This document shows positions 10,521 to 19,425 of a stretch of DNA of 25,147 nucleotides, piece after piece (within the stretch, counting starts at the first letter, position 1; every line of letters starts with the position of its first letter). Both the position numbers and the translations under genes were made by a program. Source of the stretch: Antrodiella citrinella (lineage: Eukaryota > Basidiomycota > Agaricomycetes > Polyporales > Steccherinaceae); contig SGPM01000372.1 of NCBI GenBank assembly GCA_004802725.1, positions 1 to 25,147 of the forward strand. Direction: 5' to 3'. The notes below the pieces were generated by a model. That model was given only the letters and a program-made list of their open reading frames with translations. It did no database searches and had not been told where the DNA came from.

Positions 10521-10702
10521 GTACGGCGAGGAAAGAAGACCGGGTGAAGGGCCGAACGAATACGAGGGACTGGACGAATATGAGGGACTGGACGAATACG
10601 AGGGACCGAACGAATACGAGGGACCGAATGAATATGTGGGACCGTGAGTACGGCGAGGAAAGAAGACCGCCGGGTGAAGGGGCCGAACGAATACGAGGGA
10701 CC
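10521..10702 (-). repeat. 18-bp tandem repeats inside a ~50-bp direct duplication, upstream of the transposase
   Basis: Units of 18 bp begin at 10566, 10584, 10602 and 10620, with a partial unit at 10638 (GGGACCGAACGAATACGA and variants). A block starting GTACGGCGAGGAAAGAAGAC at 10521 recurs at 10648 and runs about 50 bp. The array lies 100-290 bp upstream of the transposase start. CACTA-type elements usually carry repeated subterminal protein-binding motifs, so this is the best candidate for such a region here. That role is inferred from position only. Confidence 0.8.
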
Positions 10703-11349
10703 GTGATCGAACGAATGTGGAGGGAGGGTGAATGGCGTCTAGTGAGGGGGATAAACGAGTGGCCAAACAGCGAGAGTAGCGGAGTGTCGGGCAGGACGGT
10801 AGTCTCAGACTGGGGGAGAGAGGTAGATCAATGTCAGAAATCTGGAGAACTCTAAGCAAAATTAACGTACCAAATGCGTTTTGAAGCTTGAAGGCTCGAA
10901 AGTGGGAAATGGGTGAGGGGGGAATGTCGTACACACAAGGTCCTGAGGCCTGAGTAACTCTGAGTGAGTGCGTGGCCCGTGCGCAAAATGGATGTCGAAC
11001 GTTGAAGCCCAGGCAGTCCGGTCGACGATCGCTGATTCATTCGGTAGCGTGGATCGTCGTCTCCAAGTCGCATTTCGAGGTCCGATATGCGCAATATTGG
11101 GCGCAATATTGGTGCGTTGTGTCAGTGCGCGAGCGGGGTCCGAAAGACTCCGCCGGTCTGGAAGACCTACAGGAATGTCAGTTTCTCTTTGTCTTGCTTC
11201 TCATTTCTACTCACCTTCTTGTTACGCCGTCGTTGTCGATCTTGTTCCTTCCACCGCTTGTCTTCCTTTCCTCTTTCCTCGTCCTCTTTTCGGCCGGGCC
11301 TTCTCGCTCCTCGTCCTTGTCTACTCTTCTCCTCATCCTTCCTCCTCCG
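10703..11349. promoter_or_regulatory. Divergent intergenic region: transposase upstream side and leader of the DUF6532-like gene
   Basis: No gene is supported. A perfect tandem of the 12-mer GCGCAATATTGG occupies 11089-11112. From about 11200 the plus strand is highly pyrimidine-rich up to the ATG at 11350, the usual look of a strong basidiomycete promoter and leader. The long open frames on either strand here have repetitive, low-complexity translations and are judged accidental. Confidence 0.45.
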
Positions 11350-13594
11350 ATGGCAAAGGTCGTCACCAAGGCCAAAGTCAAGGGCAACACCCCCAACGTT
11401 GGCCGTCCCAAACCTAAGGCGACCCCTGCCACGCAGAAGTTGCGCACAGCCTCTCAACCAGTACCTACAGAAAGCAATGTTCGACGTAAGTACTCGATGA
11501 TTCCCTTTTTAGCTGGGGATTTGGACTTACAATTGCCACGTCACACATTTTAGCTGCACGCATTAGCAAAACGAATGCTAATGCTAAGTGGGAAGGTGCG
11601 TCAGAACTTCAACTTAGCTATGTCTTCCAGTCTCAACTTGCATTGACTCACCTTTTCTGACAGACTTGCTCCCTGGGCGTAAGCGTGCCCACTCCGACAC
11701 CCAACCGCAGCTGGCCAAACGCGTGAAGTCGGACAACGGTCCAGTTGCGAAGAATGCAAAACGTTCGAAGGCAGTGACGACGGCGCCTGCTAAGAAACTT
11801 CCTGGTGAGCGGTTTGGGCAATACTTTGTACCATCCCACGACTCACGTTCAACATCTCACTCTTCTCACACGCGTGCTCTTCCTTTTCTGTTACTATCAT
11901 CTCCTCCCCATCTCCTCCTCACCGTCTTCCTATTCCTCCTTCCCAGCCACACCCAAGGATGCTCCGCATCGTCAAGCAATGTCGAGCACAAGCAAGTCAA
12001 CAGGTGCGTTTGTTATTCATGTCTGATATTCATCATGACTCTGACGTTCTATAGGTGTCGCTCGACGTGCTGTAGTGCCACGTCACAACGAAGACTCCGA
12101 TGACGGCGGTCCCGACTACACCGCTGCTGAGCGGTATCAAGTTGCTGTCAGTAATTCTTATTCTGACATTTCTGAAGATCGTGCTAACATATTTCTTGTT
12201 CAGTTGGACAAGATGGGTCTTGACCCCTCTGAATCGCCCTCCGAGTTCGAGGGTAGTCAGGTTGAAGTGGAGGTCGAAGACGACAATGACGACGACAACG
12301 ACAACGACAACGACAACGATGACAAGGACGTCGAACAGGACGTCGACTCAGCCGATGAGGAGGAATACGACGAGGACGGCGACGAGGATGATGTCGGGCC
12401 TCAGGAGGTAAGTCTTCTTTCGAGTCTCATATTCTTCACTTGACACATTTGCACATGTACGCATTCTATCTTGTAGGTACCTGCTTGGACAGCTGATCTG
12501 CGGGAGGACTCCCCACTCCCCGACTTCTTCACTGACGCACCACGGCCGTCGGCTCGCAAGACTACCAAGCCTGCTCGCGGTGTTTCAAGGCTGTCGCCCG
12601 ATGCGTCGGATGAAGACCCAATTATCCGAGTGAAGGTACGCCGTCTGTCTACACACCTGTGCATTGTCCAATGTCCGTACTGATCTCCATCGCAGAACCT
12701 GGCCGAAGGACTCTTCGATGACGACCTTGATGTCCTGAAGACGAAGGTCAAGCCGCGCAAGACGACTGCAGCACAGCTGCTCAAGAAGGCCAAGGAGGTA
12801 GGTTATCATTGTCATCAGTCTGATGATGTATGATCACTGAACCTGTCTCAGGAACCTGTTTTCTATGATTCCGAGGCCGACGTTGATAGTGACGGGTCCG
12901 AGCCTGAGGACAATGCTGGCATGGGGGACGACGAGGACCTTGAACTCGATGACGACGATATGTGGCCTGCATGGACAAACCTTCAGCTGAACCACAAGGG
13001 CGTGGCCAACCTCACCCTTCAACACCGACTGGTACGCCGCGCTGTCAACCAGGCCATCAAGTTTATCGAGCACGATTTCGCTTTTGTTACTGGCTATCCG
13101 GAAATTCTTGGTAAGACACAGTATGTGGATGAGAACATTGTGGCGGGTGCCCAGTGTGCTCAGGTTCCACCTGTCCTCGTCAAGCGTTTTATTGAGGATG
13201 AAGACTTCCGTCATGCTCTCACGTTACATGTGAGTCTTCCCTTCTATGTTCTATATCACAACCATTGACTATTCTCGTAGACCTGCAATCGTCTCAGCCA
13301 TGCTCGGAAGGACCTGAAGAACATTGTTGCTGGCCAGATTGTTCCGCTTCTGAACTTGTCACCTCACGGTACCCTACTGCCTGCGCCGACCATACAGAAG
13401 ATCATCCAAGACCTTCTCGTAAATCGTGCGTACTTGTATCCGCCGACGTCGGACACTAATGTGAGTTATTATTTCTTTTCTTTTATGATGTGATGCTCAT
13501 ACTTGTTACTACAACACAGTCTCGTCCTTGCATGAGCCAGCCATGTCAGTCGCCTATCGTCCTCGAGGTCCTTCGTCTCGCGTACTTCAGGTAG
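11350..13594 (+). CDS. DUF6532-like basidiomycete protein, C-terminally short
   Basis: Ten exons joined by eye: 11350-11485, 11554-11595, 11664-11804, 11947-12003, 12055-12407, 12477-12635, 12696-12797, 12852-13229, 13281-13460, 13520-13594. They give 540 residues in one frame. The first 100 residues are Lys/Pro-rich with likely nuclear localisation signals (KRVKSDNGP, AKRSKAV), followed by a long Asp/Glu/Asn acidic stretch. From about residue 376 the sequence resembles the DUF6532 domain of basidiomycete proteins (HRLVRRAVNQAIKFIEHDFAF, FRHALTLHTCNRLSHARKDLK, NRAYLYPP, SPIVLEVLRLAYF). Only the first half of that domain is present: the frame ends in TAG within the TA target site of an inserted element. 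Removing the insert still leaves TAG, so the shortening is older than the insertion or the gene has lost its end. Intron length up to 142 nt. Function unknown; a nuclear, possibly DNA-associated role is inferred from composition. Confidence 0.7.
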
Positions 13595-14296
13595 TGCGCA
13601 CCACGGGTCGGCAATACCCGCGCGGGTCACGGGTACGGGTACGGGTGACCAAATCGGGACCCGCGGACCCGCCAAAATTTGGCGGGTACACCACCAAAAC
13701 GTGAATTCCCGCCCCAATTGTTGTCGGATTTGGGCGAAGAGGATCTCATTCTGTTTGCCTTTCAAATCCACACCTGTACGTATGTTTTATTCCGTGTTGC
13801 AATCGATATTGTTTGCACTACAAGGTTACGCGTTCCGGCGCCAATAAGCGCCGAGCGCGCGATGGCTTCATAGCACTACCTATCNTTACTTCTGAACGAT
13901 TTGAGTATATAAAATTTGTTCTATACACGCATACGATCATTTCTATATAGTATCTGCAACAATAAACTCTGTGGGGAACTTGTACCAGCCCATCGCGAGT
14001 TCGGCGCTTATAAGCGCCGGTGCAAGCGATGATGTGGCATGCCCTGTAGCAGTGACACAATGGTTTTGCACCATTCAAAGGCTGAAATAGATACTTGTTT
14101 GTGTACTCTACGATCTGTATATACTACAATTGTCACAATGTATCTGTTGTGGCCGCTATTTCATGTTTGCACCGACGATTTGAAAGTAAGCGCCCCAACG
14201 CCGAGATACCCGTACCCGTGACCCGGGTACGGGTTTTTGACGGGTACGGGTACGGGTGACCTCGGTGACACCCGCGGGTATACCCGTGGTGTGCAC
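13594..14296. mobile_element. 703-bp MITE-like element with TA target duplication
   Basis: The left end begins GTGCGCACCACGGGT and the right end, read inward on the other strand, begins GTGCACACCACGGGT, so 14 of 15 terminal bases match. Both ends continue into ACGGGT-rich tracts (13618-13650 and 14220-14262). TA flanks the element on each side (13592-13593 and 14297-14298), the target duplication expected for Tc1/mariner-type elements and their non-autonomous derivatives. No transposase frame lies inside. The insertion point is exactly the 3' junction of two convergent genes. One ambiguous base is at 13885. Confidence 0.8.
13835..14020. repeat. Nested inverted repeat inside the MITE-like element
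   Basis: The 34-nt arms at 13835-13868 and 13987-14020 are near-perfect inverted copies. The left arm starts CCGGCGCCAATAAGCGCCGA and the right arm on the other strand starts CCGGCGCTTATAAGCGCCGA. The loop is about 118 nt and AT-rich. This could be a second small element that inserted into the first, or an internal hairpin of the element itself. No clear target duplication flanks it. Confidence 0.75.
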
Positions 14297-15791
14297 TAGC
14301 CATCGGGAACATGGGTGGATACGGGAATGGATAAGGAGGCCAGGCGGGCGGAGCCTGAGCACTAGCTGGAACTGCTGCTGCTGGGGCAGACTCAGGAGGA
14401 GCCACACTGGGTTGAGCCGGGACAACAGTGACAGCAGGGTTATGAAATGCAACGAAATGTTCAGTCTTTGGAGGTGATTTCAGTGTGACAGCATGGGTTT
14501 TGACAGCCTGTGAGATGTTCACGTCAGATGCGTGTAGTAAAACAAAAGACAGTAGTAGTAAACATACCAAAGCAATCGCCCACACTCGAAGCTGACTCCA
14601 TGTAACATTGATATGCCGGCCCTGCTTGTCGAGCTTACAGAGTTTCTGTGCCTTACACAATTGACACGATGAGAGCTCTGCCCGCAATGCCAACATCCAC
14701 TTCTTCTGTTCTTCGGACATCTCCTCTTCATCATCTGATGGTGTGATCTCATCCGAGACGTCCGAGTCAGCATCCAGATCCATCAAGGCCTGCTTCTTCT
14801 TCTTGGCACCTCTCCCCGAAGTTGTCTTGCCCTTGCCCGGTGTCTTCTTTGCGTTCAGCTTGCTCCGCAGAGACTCTAGATACTATGCCGGATATCAATG
14901 ATAGTGGGACAAGACAGATAGCTGCACACTCACCAAATGTCCGACCGAGATGTCAACAGGAACTTGTGTTTTCCTCTTGGCCTCTGCAGCCTGCACATCC
15001 GCAACGAGGAGGTCCCAAGACCCTGCATCACGCAGCGCAAAAGCGGGGGCGTTCTTCGTAGAAGTAGACAGCTTGTACTGGATCAACGCTGGCTTACGAT
15101 GTACTTCATCACATCCCAGAGTCTTGTAGATTGTCTCTTGTGCATCTTCAAAGCTGGAGCCGTACGGAAGAGGAACTCGTTCCGACAAGCCAACACCACC
15201 TCTTCCAGACGGGATTTGCAAGATGATATCTAGAAGTATTCGGTCAACACTGAACAATATACAGATCAAACAAGACTTACGCGGAAAGGCAGGTGCCTTT
15301 GGGGTGTTGTCAACAGCTGGTTTTGGCGGCTTTGCAGTGGTCCCCCGACGTGCACGCTTAGGTGTACTCTCGGGTACAGTGGTCTTGCCCGCTTGCTCTG
15401 TCTGTGATGCCTTTGGCGGACGTCCACGCTTCCGAGGCCTGGGGGGTGGTAGGGCGACTTCCTGAGGTTCCTCTGCCTCGGATACACCCTCCTCATCAAG
15501 GTCTTCCGCATCAGATTCCTCCGCATCGTTGTCTGTCTTCGGCATATCCTCTGATCCCTCCGCATCCTTGGCCTTCTGTTTGTCGAACCAGGGCTGTCCG
15601 TGCCTCTTCCAAATGCGAGAATTTGGACTCAGGCTGCCAGTGGGTGAGCGGGGTGTGGGAGAATCTGGTGTGGTACTAGGATCAATGTCGACGTCACCGG
15701 GATCATCGGCTGGACTTGGAGGAGGTGTCGACAAACGGGCCTGCTTGGCTCGTGTCTTGCTTGCAGGGAGTTTGATGGTTGGTCCCGCCAT
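14133..15791 (-). CDS. AT-hook / Cys-motif protein with element-derived C-terminus
   Basis: Exons 15791-15281, 15229-14934, 14882-14568 and 14507-14133 join in frame to 498 residues; introns are 51, 51 and 60 nt. The start is taken as MAGPTIKLPAS at 15791; an in-frame ATG at 15884 is possible but adds a non-conserved-looking leader. Features in order: Ser/Pro/Asp-rich N-terminus, an AT-hook RKRGRPPK (residues 120-127) for minor-groove DNA binding, a globular block with LPYGSSFEDAQETIYKTLGC, a Lys-rich segment ending AKKKKQ, an acidic patch, then CQLC...C (342, 345, 351) followed by QLRVWAIAL, and a Pro/Ala-rich tail. From residue 445 the reading frame runs into the inserted element, which supplies the last 54 residues and the stop. 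The family is not recognised by name; DNA or chromatin binding is inferred from the AT-hook. Confidence 0.7.
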
Positions 15792-16304
15792 GAGAGAGAG
15801 GAACCAAGCATGTTCGAATAAGCGCCAACGCGCCCGCAGAGAGCAGTCCGGCTCATATACGTGAACTCGATCGAATCGCTCCAAATCTTTTTTGTACTAT
15901 AGATACATCATACGAAATGTGTTTACGAACGTTTGGTATTTATTGGAGACGTGTGCGAGGAGCTACAGGCCTCGCAATGTTGAGCAGTACCCGCTCACAC
16001 GCGACCACAATCGCATGAGTGATTTTCGGTGCGCGCTCTATACCTGATTTTTCTCCTGATTTTTGCGAACAAGAATCACTCTTGTTCAAATGATTTGGGT
16101 AAGAATTGAGGGTGCTGCGATTTATTCTTTTTCGGATGTCACTTTTCGGCGTTTTTTCGTCGCGCGCCTTATGTACCGCAAAGAGCTGTAATCGGATGAG
16201 ACTAAGTCAGCAACTGGCACTCCGATCGCACCTGTACCAACAACGCAAAAAAACTCATCATGTCGACGACTCAGTACATAAACACTAATACAAGATCTAG
16301 AGAT
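15792..16304. other. Intergenic, no gene seen
   Basis: The stretch holds the upstream side of the minus-strand AT-hook gene and the approach to the kinase-like pseudogene. CAAGAATCACTCTTG near 16070 is a near-palindrome. There are no convincing open frames or repeats linking it to the rest of the window. Confidence 0.4.
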
Positions 16305-16835
16305 GGGCAGGCTTCATCAACCCAACATCATGGCGTCTCTCGAAGCATCGAACCATCTATCCTATGCTACATCGTGAAAATCCCTACTGAGGTCGATAGG
16401 AAAATGCGCCAGGATCATTTTGTGGCACAGCTTCCTCTCTGTGACGGCTTCCAGCTACACTCTTCCTCCATGGCTGAGGTTTCGCTGAAGCCTCAGACCA
16501 ATGAGACCATCAACATCACTAGTGTTATATACACTGGGGCTTCTACTGTGTATGCGGGCACCTGTGATGACGAGCGGACACAGATCACTCTCAAGTTTGC
16601 TAAGTACGAGGAGAACATAAAAGAGGTCGCAGCCTACGATGAGCTCCATCAGCTACAAGGCATAATAATCCCAATTCTGTACGGAATGTTACGCGGTAAC
16701 GTCGACCCTATAAGGGGCGAAGTGTAAAACTGCTTTGTACTTGAACGCTTCGGGGACCGACTGGATTTACCTTTCAGTTTCTTGCCCCCGACGACGGCTA
16801 TTGCCGAATTGTTGACCTCGCGCCAGGCCCCCCAA
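16305..16835 (+). pseudogene. Kinase-like pseudogene, internally deleted
   Basis: This is a broken relative of the intact kinase-like gene at 23437-24750. Homology starts in the presumed 5' leader (GGGCAGGCTTCATCAA here, GGGCAAGCATCAGTTCC in the intact copy) and continues through KMRQDH, DGFQLHSSSM, VYAG, LKFAKYEEN and VLERFGDRLDLPFSFLP. Damage includes a frame disruption between the ATG at 16330 and the conserved block, an in-frame TAA at 16725-16727 where the intact gene has an isoleucine codon, and an internal deletion near 16787. The deletion joins FLP directly to a DDGYCRIVDL segment in another frame. That last segment matches SDGQYRITDL of the intact copy, so about 35 residues plus the first intron, including the catalytic loop, are missing. 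Confidence 0.85.
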
Positions 16836-16930
16836 CTTAATGAGAGAACGACTATCTTCTCTCATAAGGTCAGCTACGGAAACTGAAGTCTTGCAGCCGT
16901 TCCCTTCGGCTGTCAGCACGCACGCGTGTA

Positions 16931-16938
16931 TCACGTGA
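16931..16938. promoter_or_regulatory. Palindromic TCACGTGA box upstream of glutathione reductase
   Basis: The 8-bp palindrome TCACGTGA is an E-box of the type bound by bHLH factors; in yeast RTCACRTG is the Cbf1 site used in sulfur metabolism. It lies about 460 bp upstream of the reductase ATG and about 90 bp upstream of a TATA-like motif. A regulatory role is inference. Confidence 0.35.
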
Positions 16939-17025
16939 CCGCGACTGATTGATTTGCGCGCCGCCTGACAAAGCGCGACCGCTGTATTGCGAACTTCGCT
17001 CGACATCTCATCATCCCCTTGCTGC

Positions 17026-17031
17026 TATAAG
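17026..17031 (+). promoter_or_regulatory. TATA-like element of the glutathione reductase gene
   Basis: TATAAG at this position precedes an AUG-free leader, a good splice donor at 17250 and the reductase start. A second TATAAA lies near 17146. Either could set the transcription start; neither can be proven from sequence. Confidence 0.35.
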
Positions 17032-17397
17032 AAGCGCATCCCTCAGCGACCGCTCCCGACCCCGGACTATCATCGTTGACAGATCTGGCTCCTCCCATTC
17101 GTCGTGTTTCATCGATATTGTACAATACCAACCTCCATCATCCGTATAAATTGGCCGTCATTCAACGGTCAACATTCTCATCAACCGCACGCTCTTGTGT
17201 TCCCAAGCCTACCCTGTCCTGGCACGTAGCTACCCAACGACTCTCTCAGGTATGCCGTTCTTCCTCCACCTAATGGTCTCGGACGGGGATACTAACTCTG
17301 GATTGGATTATCTTTGTTTTGCTCCTATAACAACGGGGTCATGTAGATTCAACGAAGCTTTTCGACAATCCCTACATCTCATCATCAACTACACGAA
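17031..17397 (+). other. AUG-free, in-frame 5' leader of glutathione reductase with a likely intron
   Basis: The leader splits at a donor at 17250 (CTCTCAG|GTATGC) and an acceptor ending 17346, giving a 97-nt intron. Once spliced, the frame of the reductase is open without a stop from 17031 to the ATG at 17398 and contains no ATG; the only ATGs lie inside the intron. The translation is rich in Arg, Ser and Thr with few acids, and includes IRRVSSILY, VIQRSTFSSTARS and IQRSFSTIPT, the last resembling a mitochondrial processing site. It could be simply a leader, or a presequence started from a near-cognate codon such as TTG at 17076. Confidence 0.45.
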
Positions 17398-19087
17398 ATG
17401 GCACCTGTAACGCAGCCCAAGCACGATCATTATGATGCTGTGTTCATCGGAGGCGGGAGCGGTGGTGTCGCTGGCTCGGTGAGTGCCGTCTTATGCTATC
17501 TACAACGTTCCAAGTCTGATAGAATCTCTGTTGGGTCGGGGTAGCGTCGGGCAGCGTCATATGGCAAGAAAGTTGCGTTGATTGAGGTGACTGATCACAC
17601 TGGTGGAACCTGCGTCAACGTCGGTGCGTCGTTCCGTTAGTCAAGCGCGTATCACGACTGAACTCTTCATACTTTCAGGTTGCGTCCCGAAGAAGATCAT
17701 GTGGCATGCCGCTGATATCGCAGACAAGATTCGCCACGCCAAGGGCTACCAATTCCTAGGCACCAGCGAGCCCCAATTCAACTGGAAGACATTCAAGCCT
17801 CAGCGTGACGCATACATCCGCCGTCTCAACGGTATCTACGACAACAACCTGGCCAAGGACGGCGTGGACTTCTACCGCGGGTTCGCCAGTGTCACCTCGC
17901 CGACGGAGGTCTCCGTGAAGCAGCCCGACGGGTCGATACTGACTCTCAAGACGGACAACGTGATCGTCGCGACGGGCGGACGCCCGACAGTTCCGTCTGA
18001 GGAGCAGATCCCCGGAGCGTCGTTGGGAATCAACTCGGACGGGTTCTTCGACTTGGAGGACCAGCCGAAGCGCGTTGCCGTCGTCGGGGCTGGCTACATC
18101 GCGGTGGAGCTTGCCGGTGTGCTGCACACGCTGGGCAGCGAGGTGCACATGTTCATCCGCGGGGAGACGGTCTTGCGTACGTTCGACGTGTCGCTCCAGG
18201 AGACGTTGACGCCGTGGATGGAGAAGACGGGGATCGTGTTCCACAGGGGCCAGCGTGTGACGAAGGTGGAGGGGACGAAGGGACAGCCGTTGACGGTGCA
18301 CACGGACAAGGGCGACAAGGTCGAGGTGGACACGATCTTGTGGGCGATCGGACGGCACGCGAACACGCAGGGCCTCGGGCTGGAGAAGCTCGGGGTGAAG
18401 CTGGACGACAAGGGGGACGTGATTGCGAACGAGTACCAGGAGTCGAACGTGAAGGGCATCCACGCTGTCGGCGATGTGGCTGGGCGCGCGTTGTTGACCC
18501 CTGTGGCCATTGCCGCTGGACGCCGGTTGTCGAACCGCCTGTTTGGACCGGAGAAGTTCAAGAACGATAAGCTGGATTATGCGAACATCCCGACGGTCGT
18601 TTTCTCGTGCGTGATGTCTATTTGCGTGTGTCGATGCTGACGACGTGTATCTGCAGCCACCCTACTATTGGTACCGTGGGCCTGACTGAAGCTGAAGCTC
18701 GAAAGAAGTACGGTGACGCTGTGAAGATCTGTGCGTGTTGTCGTCTGTCTTGCGTGTCGTGCGCTCACCCGTTGCTTATCTCCCAGACAAGTCGTCGTTC
18801 CGTGCGCTGTACTTTTCGATGATCAGCGAAGAGCACAAGGAGCCGTCTTTCCACAAGCTGATCTGCGTCGGCCCGGAAGAGAAGGTGGTCGGCGTGCACA
18901 TCATCGGTATGGGCAGCGACGAGATCATGCAGGGGTTCGGCGTCGCGGTCAAGATGGGTGCGACGAAGGCGGACTTGGACAACACGGTCGCGATCCACCC
19001 CACGTCTGGTGAAGGTGAGTTGTAGCTAGTCTTCGAGTGGCGATGATTGCTGAAGGCTCGCTGCTAGAATTGGTCACTCTGCGTTGA
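17398..19087 (+). CDS. GLR1: Glutathione reductase (NADPH)
   Basis: The enzyme reduces glutathione disulfide to two glutathiones with NADPH and FAD, keeping the thiol pool reduced in cytosol and often mitochondria. Exons 17398-17478, 17545-17623, 17679-18606, 18657-18730, 18787-19014 and 19068-19087 join to 469 residues; introns are 66, 55, 50, 56 and 53 nt. Visible motifs: FAD-binding GGGSGG (18-23), the redox disulfide GGTCVNVGC with Cys50 and Cys55, ATGGRP (151-156), NADPH-binding GAGYIA (190-195) with Arg214 and Arg220 matching the pair that reads the NADPH phosphate, the FAD-contacting GDV segment, and the interface end HPTSGEELVTLR with His458 and Glu463. The last exon is only 20 nt; reading through its intron would falsely end the protein at GEL. 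Length is normal for the cytosolic form. HAT1 follows in tandem after 338 bp. Confidence 0.97.
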
Positions 19088-19425
19088 TGTTTTAAGTAGA
19101 ATCGGATAGTTGTATGATATGATAAGATGAGATGTCCTGAAACGCAGTTTGTGATGAAAGCCGTTGTGCGCCTCGTTTTCAGGCCTGGATTTTCATTCAC
19201 GGATATAGCGGGCAGCCAATCAGAGCGCAGCCATCAAGGGGAGTGGAGCGAGAGTCTGGACACTGGCAGTCGCGTGTAGACGCCCGTCTGGTCTGCTGCC
19301 GAGTCCAGACTTTGCTCTCTCCCTTCCCCTTCCCTCCCAACCTCCTCCTCCCCTCGTCCTCGTCGTCGTGCACAGCGACCGCGCCCTCCCCACACTCCCG
19401 CCATCATCGAGCCCGTCCCCGAACC
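19088..19425 (+). promoter_or_regulatory. Intergenic region between glutathione reductase and HAT1
   Basis: This 338-bp interval must hold the reductase 3' end and the HAT1 promoter. A CT-rich tract from 19315 to 19425 directly precedes the HAT1 ATG, as is common for housekeeping genes of basidiomycetes. No TATA box is obvious and no small gene is seen. Confidence 0.45.

Noticed and set aside
10566..10642. 18-bp array as a CRISPR-like structure
   Set aside because: The units are head to tail with no spacers, and the genome is eukaryotic.
10458..10934. A 158-residue minus-strand frame with SYSFGP repeats upstream of the transposase
   Set aside because: The repeated peptide is only the translation of the 18-bp tandem array; there is no homology, splice pattern or domain to support a protein.
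13618..13650. ACGGGT tracts as telomere-like sequence
   Set aside because: The tracts occur as inverted copies at both ends of a TA-flanked element and do not match the TTAGGG repeat usual in fungi, so they are part of the element's termini.
17756..18463. A 235-residue open frame on the minus strand opposite glutathione reductase
   Set aside because: Its translation is repetitive in Arg, Leu, Val and His and mirrors the GC-rich third codon positions of the reductase. The plus-strand gene is certain, so this is a shadow frame.
19015..19025. Glutathione reductase ending at the TAG just after HPTSGEGEL
   Set aside because: A consensus donor lies there and a 20-nt last exon at 19068-19087 restores the invariant EELVTLR-type ending, so the shorter end is intron read-through.
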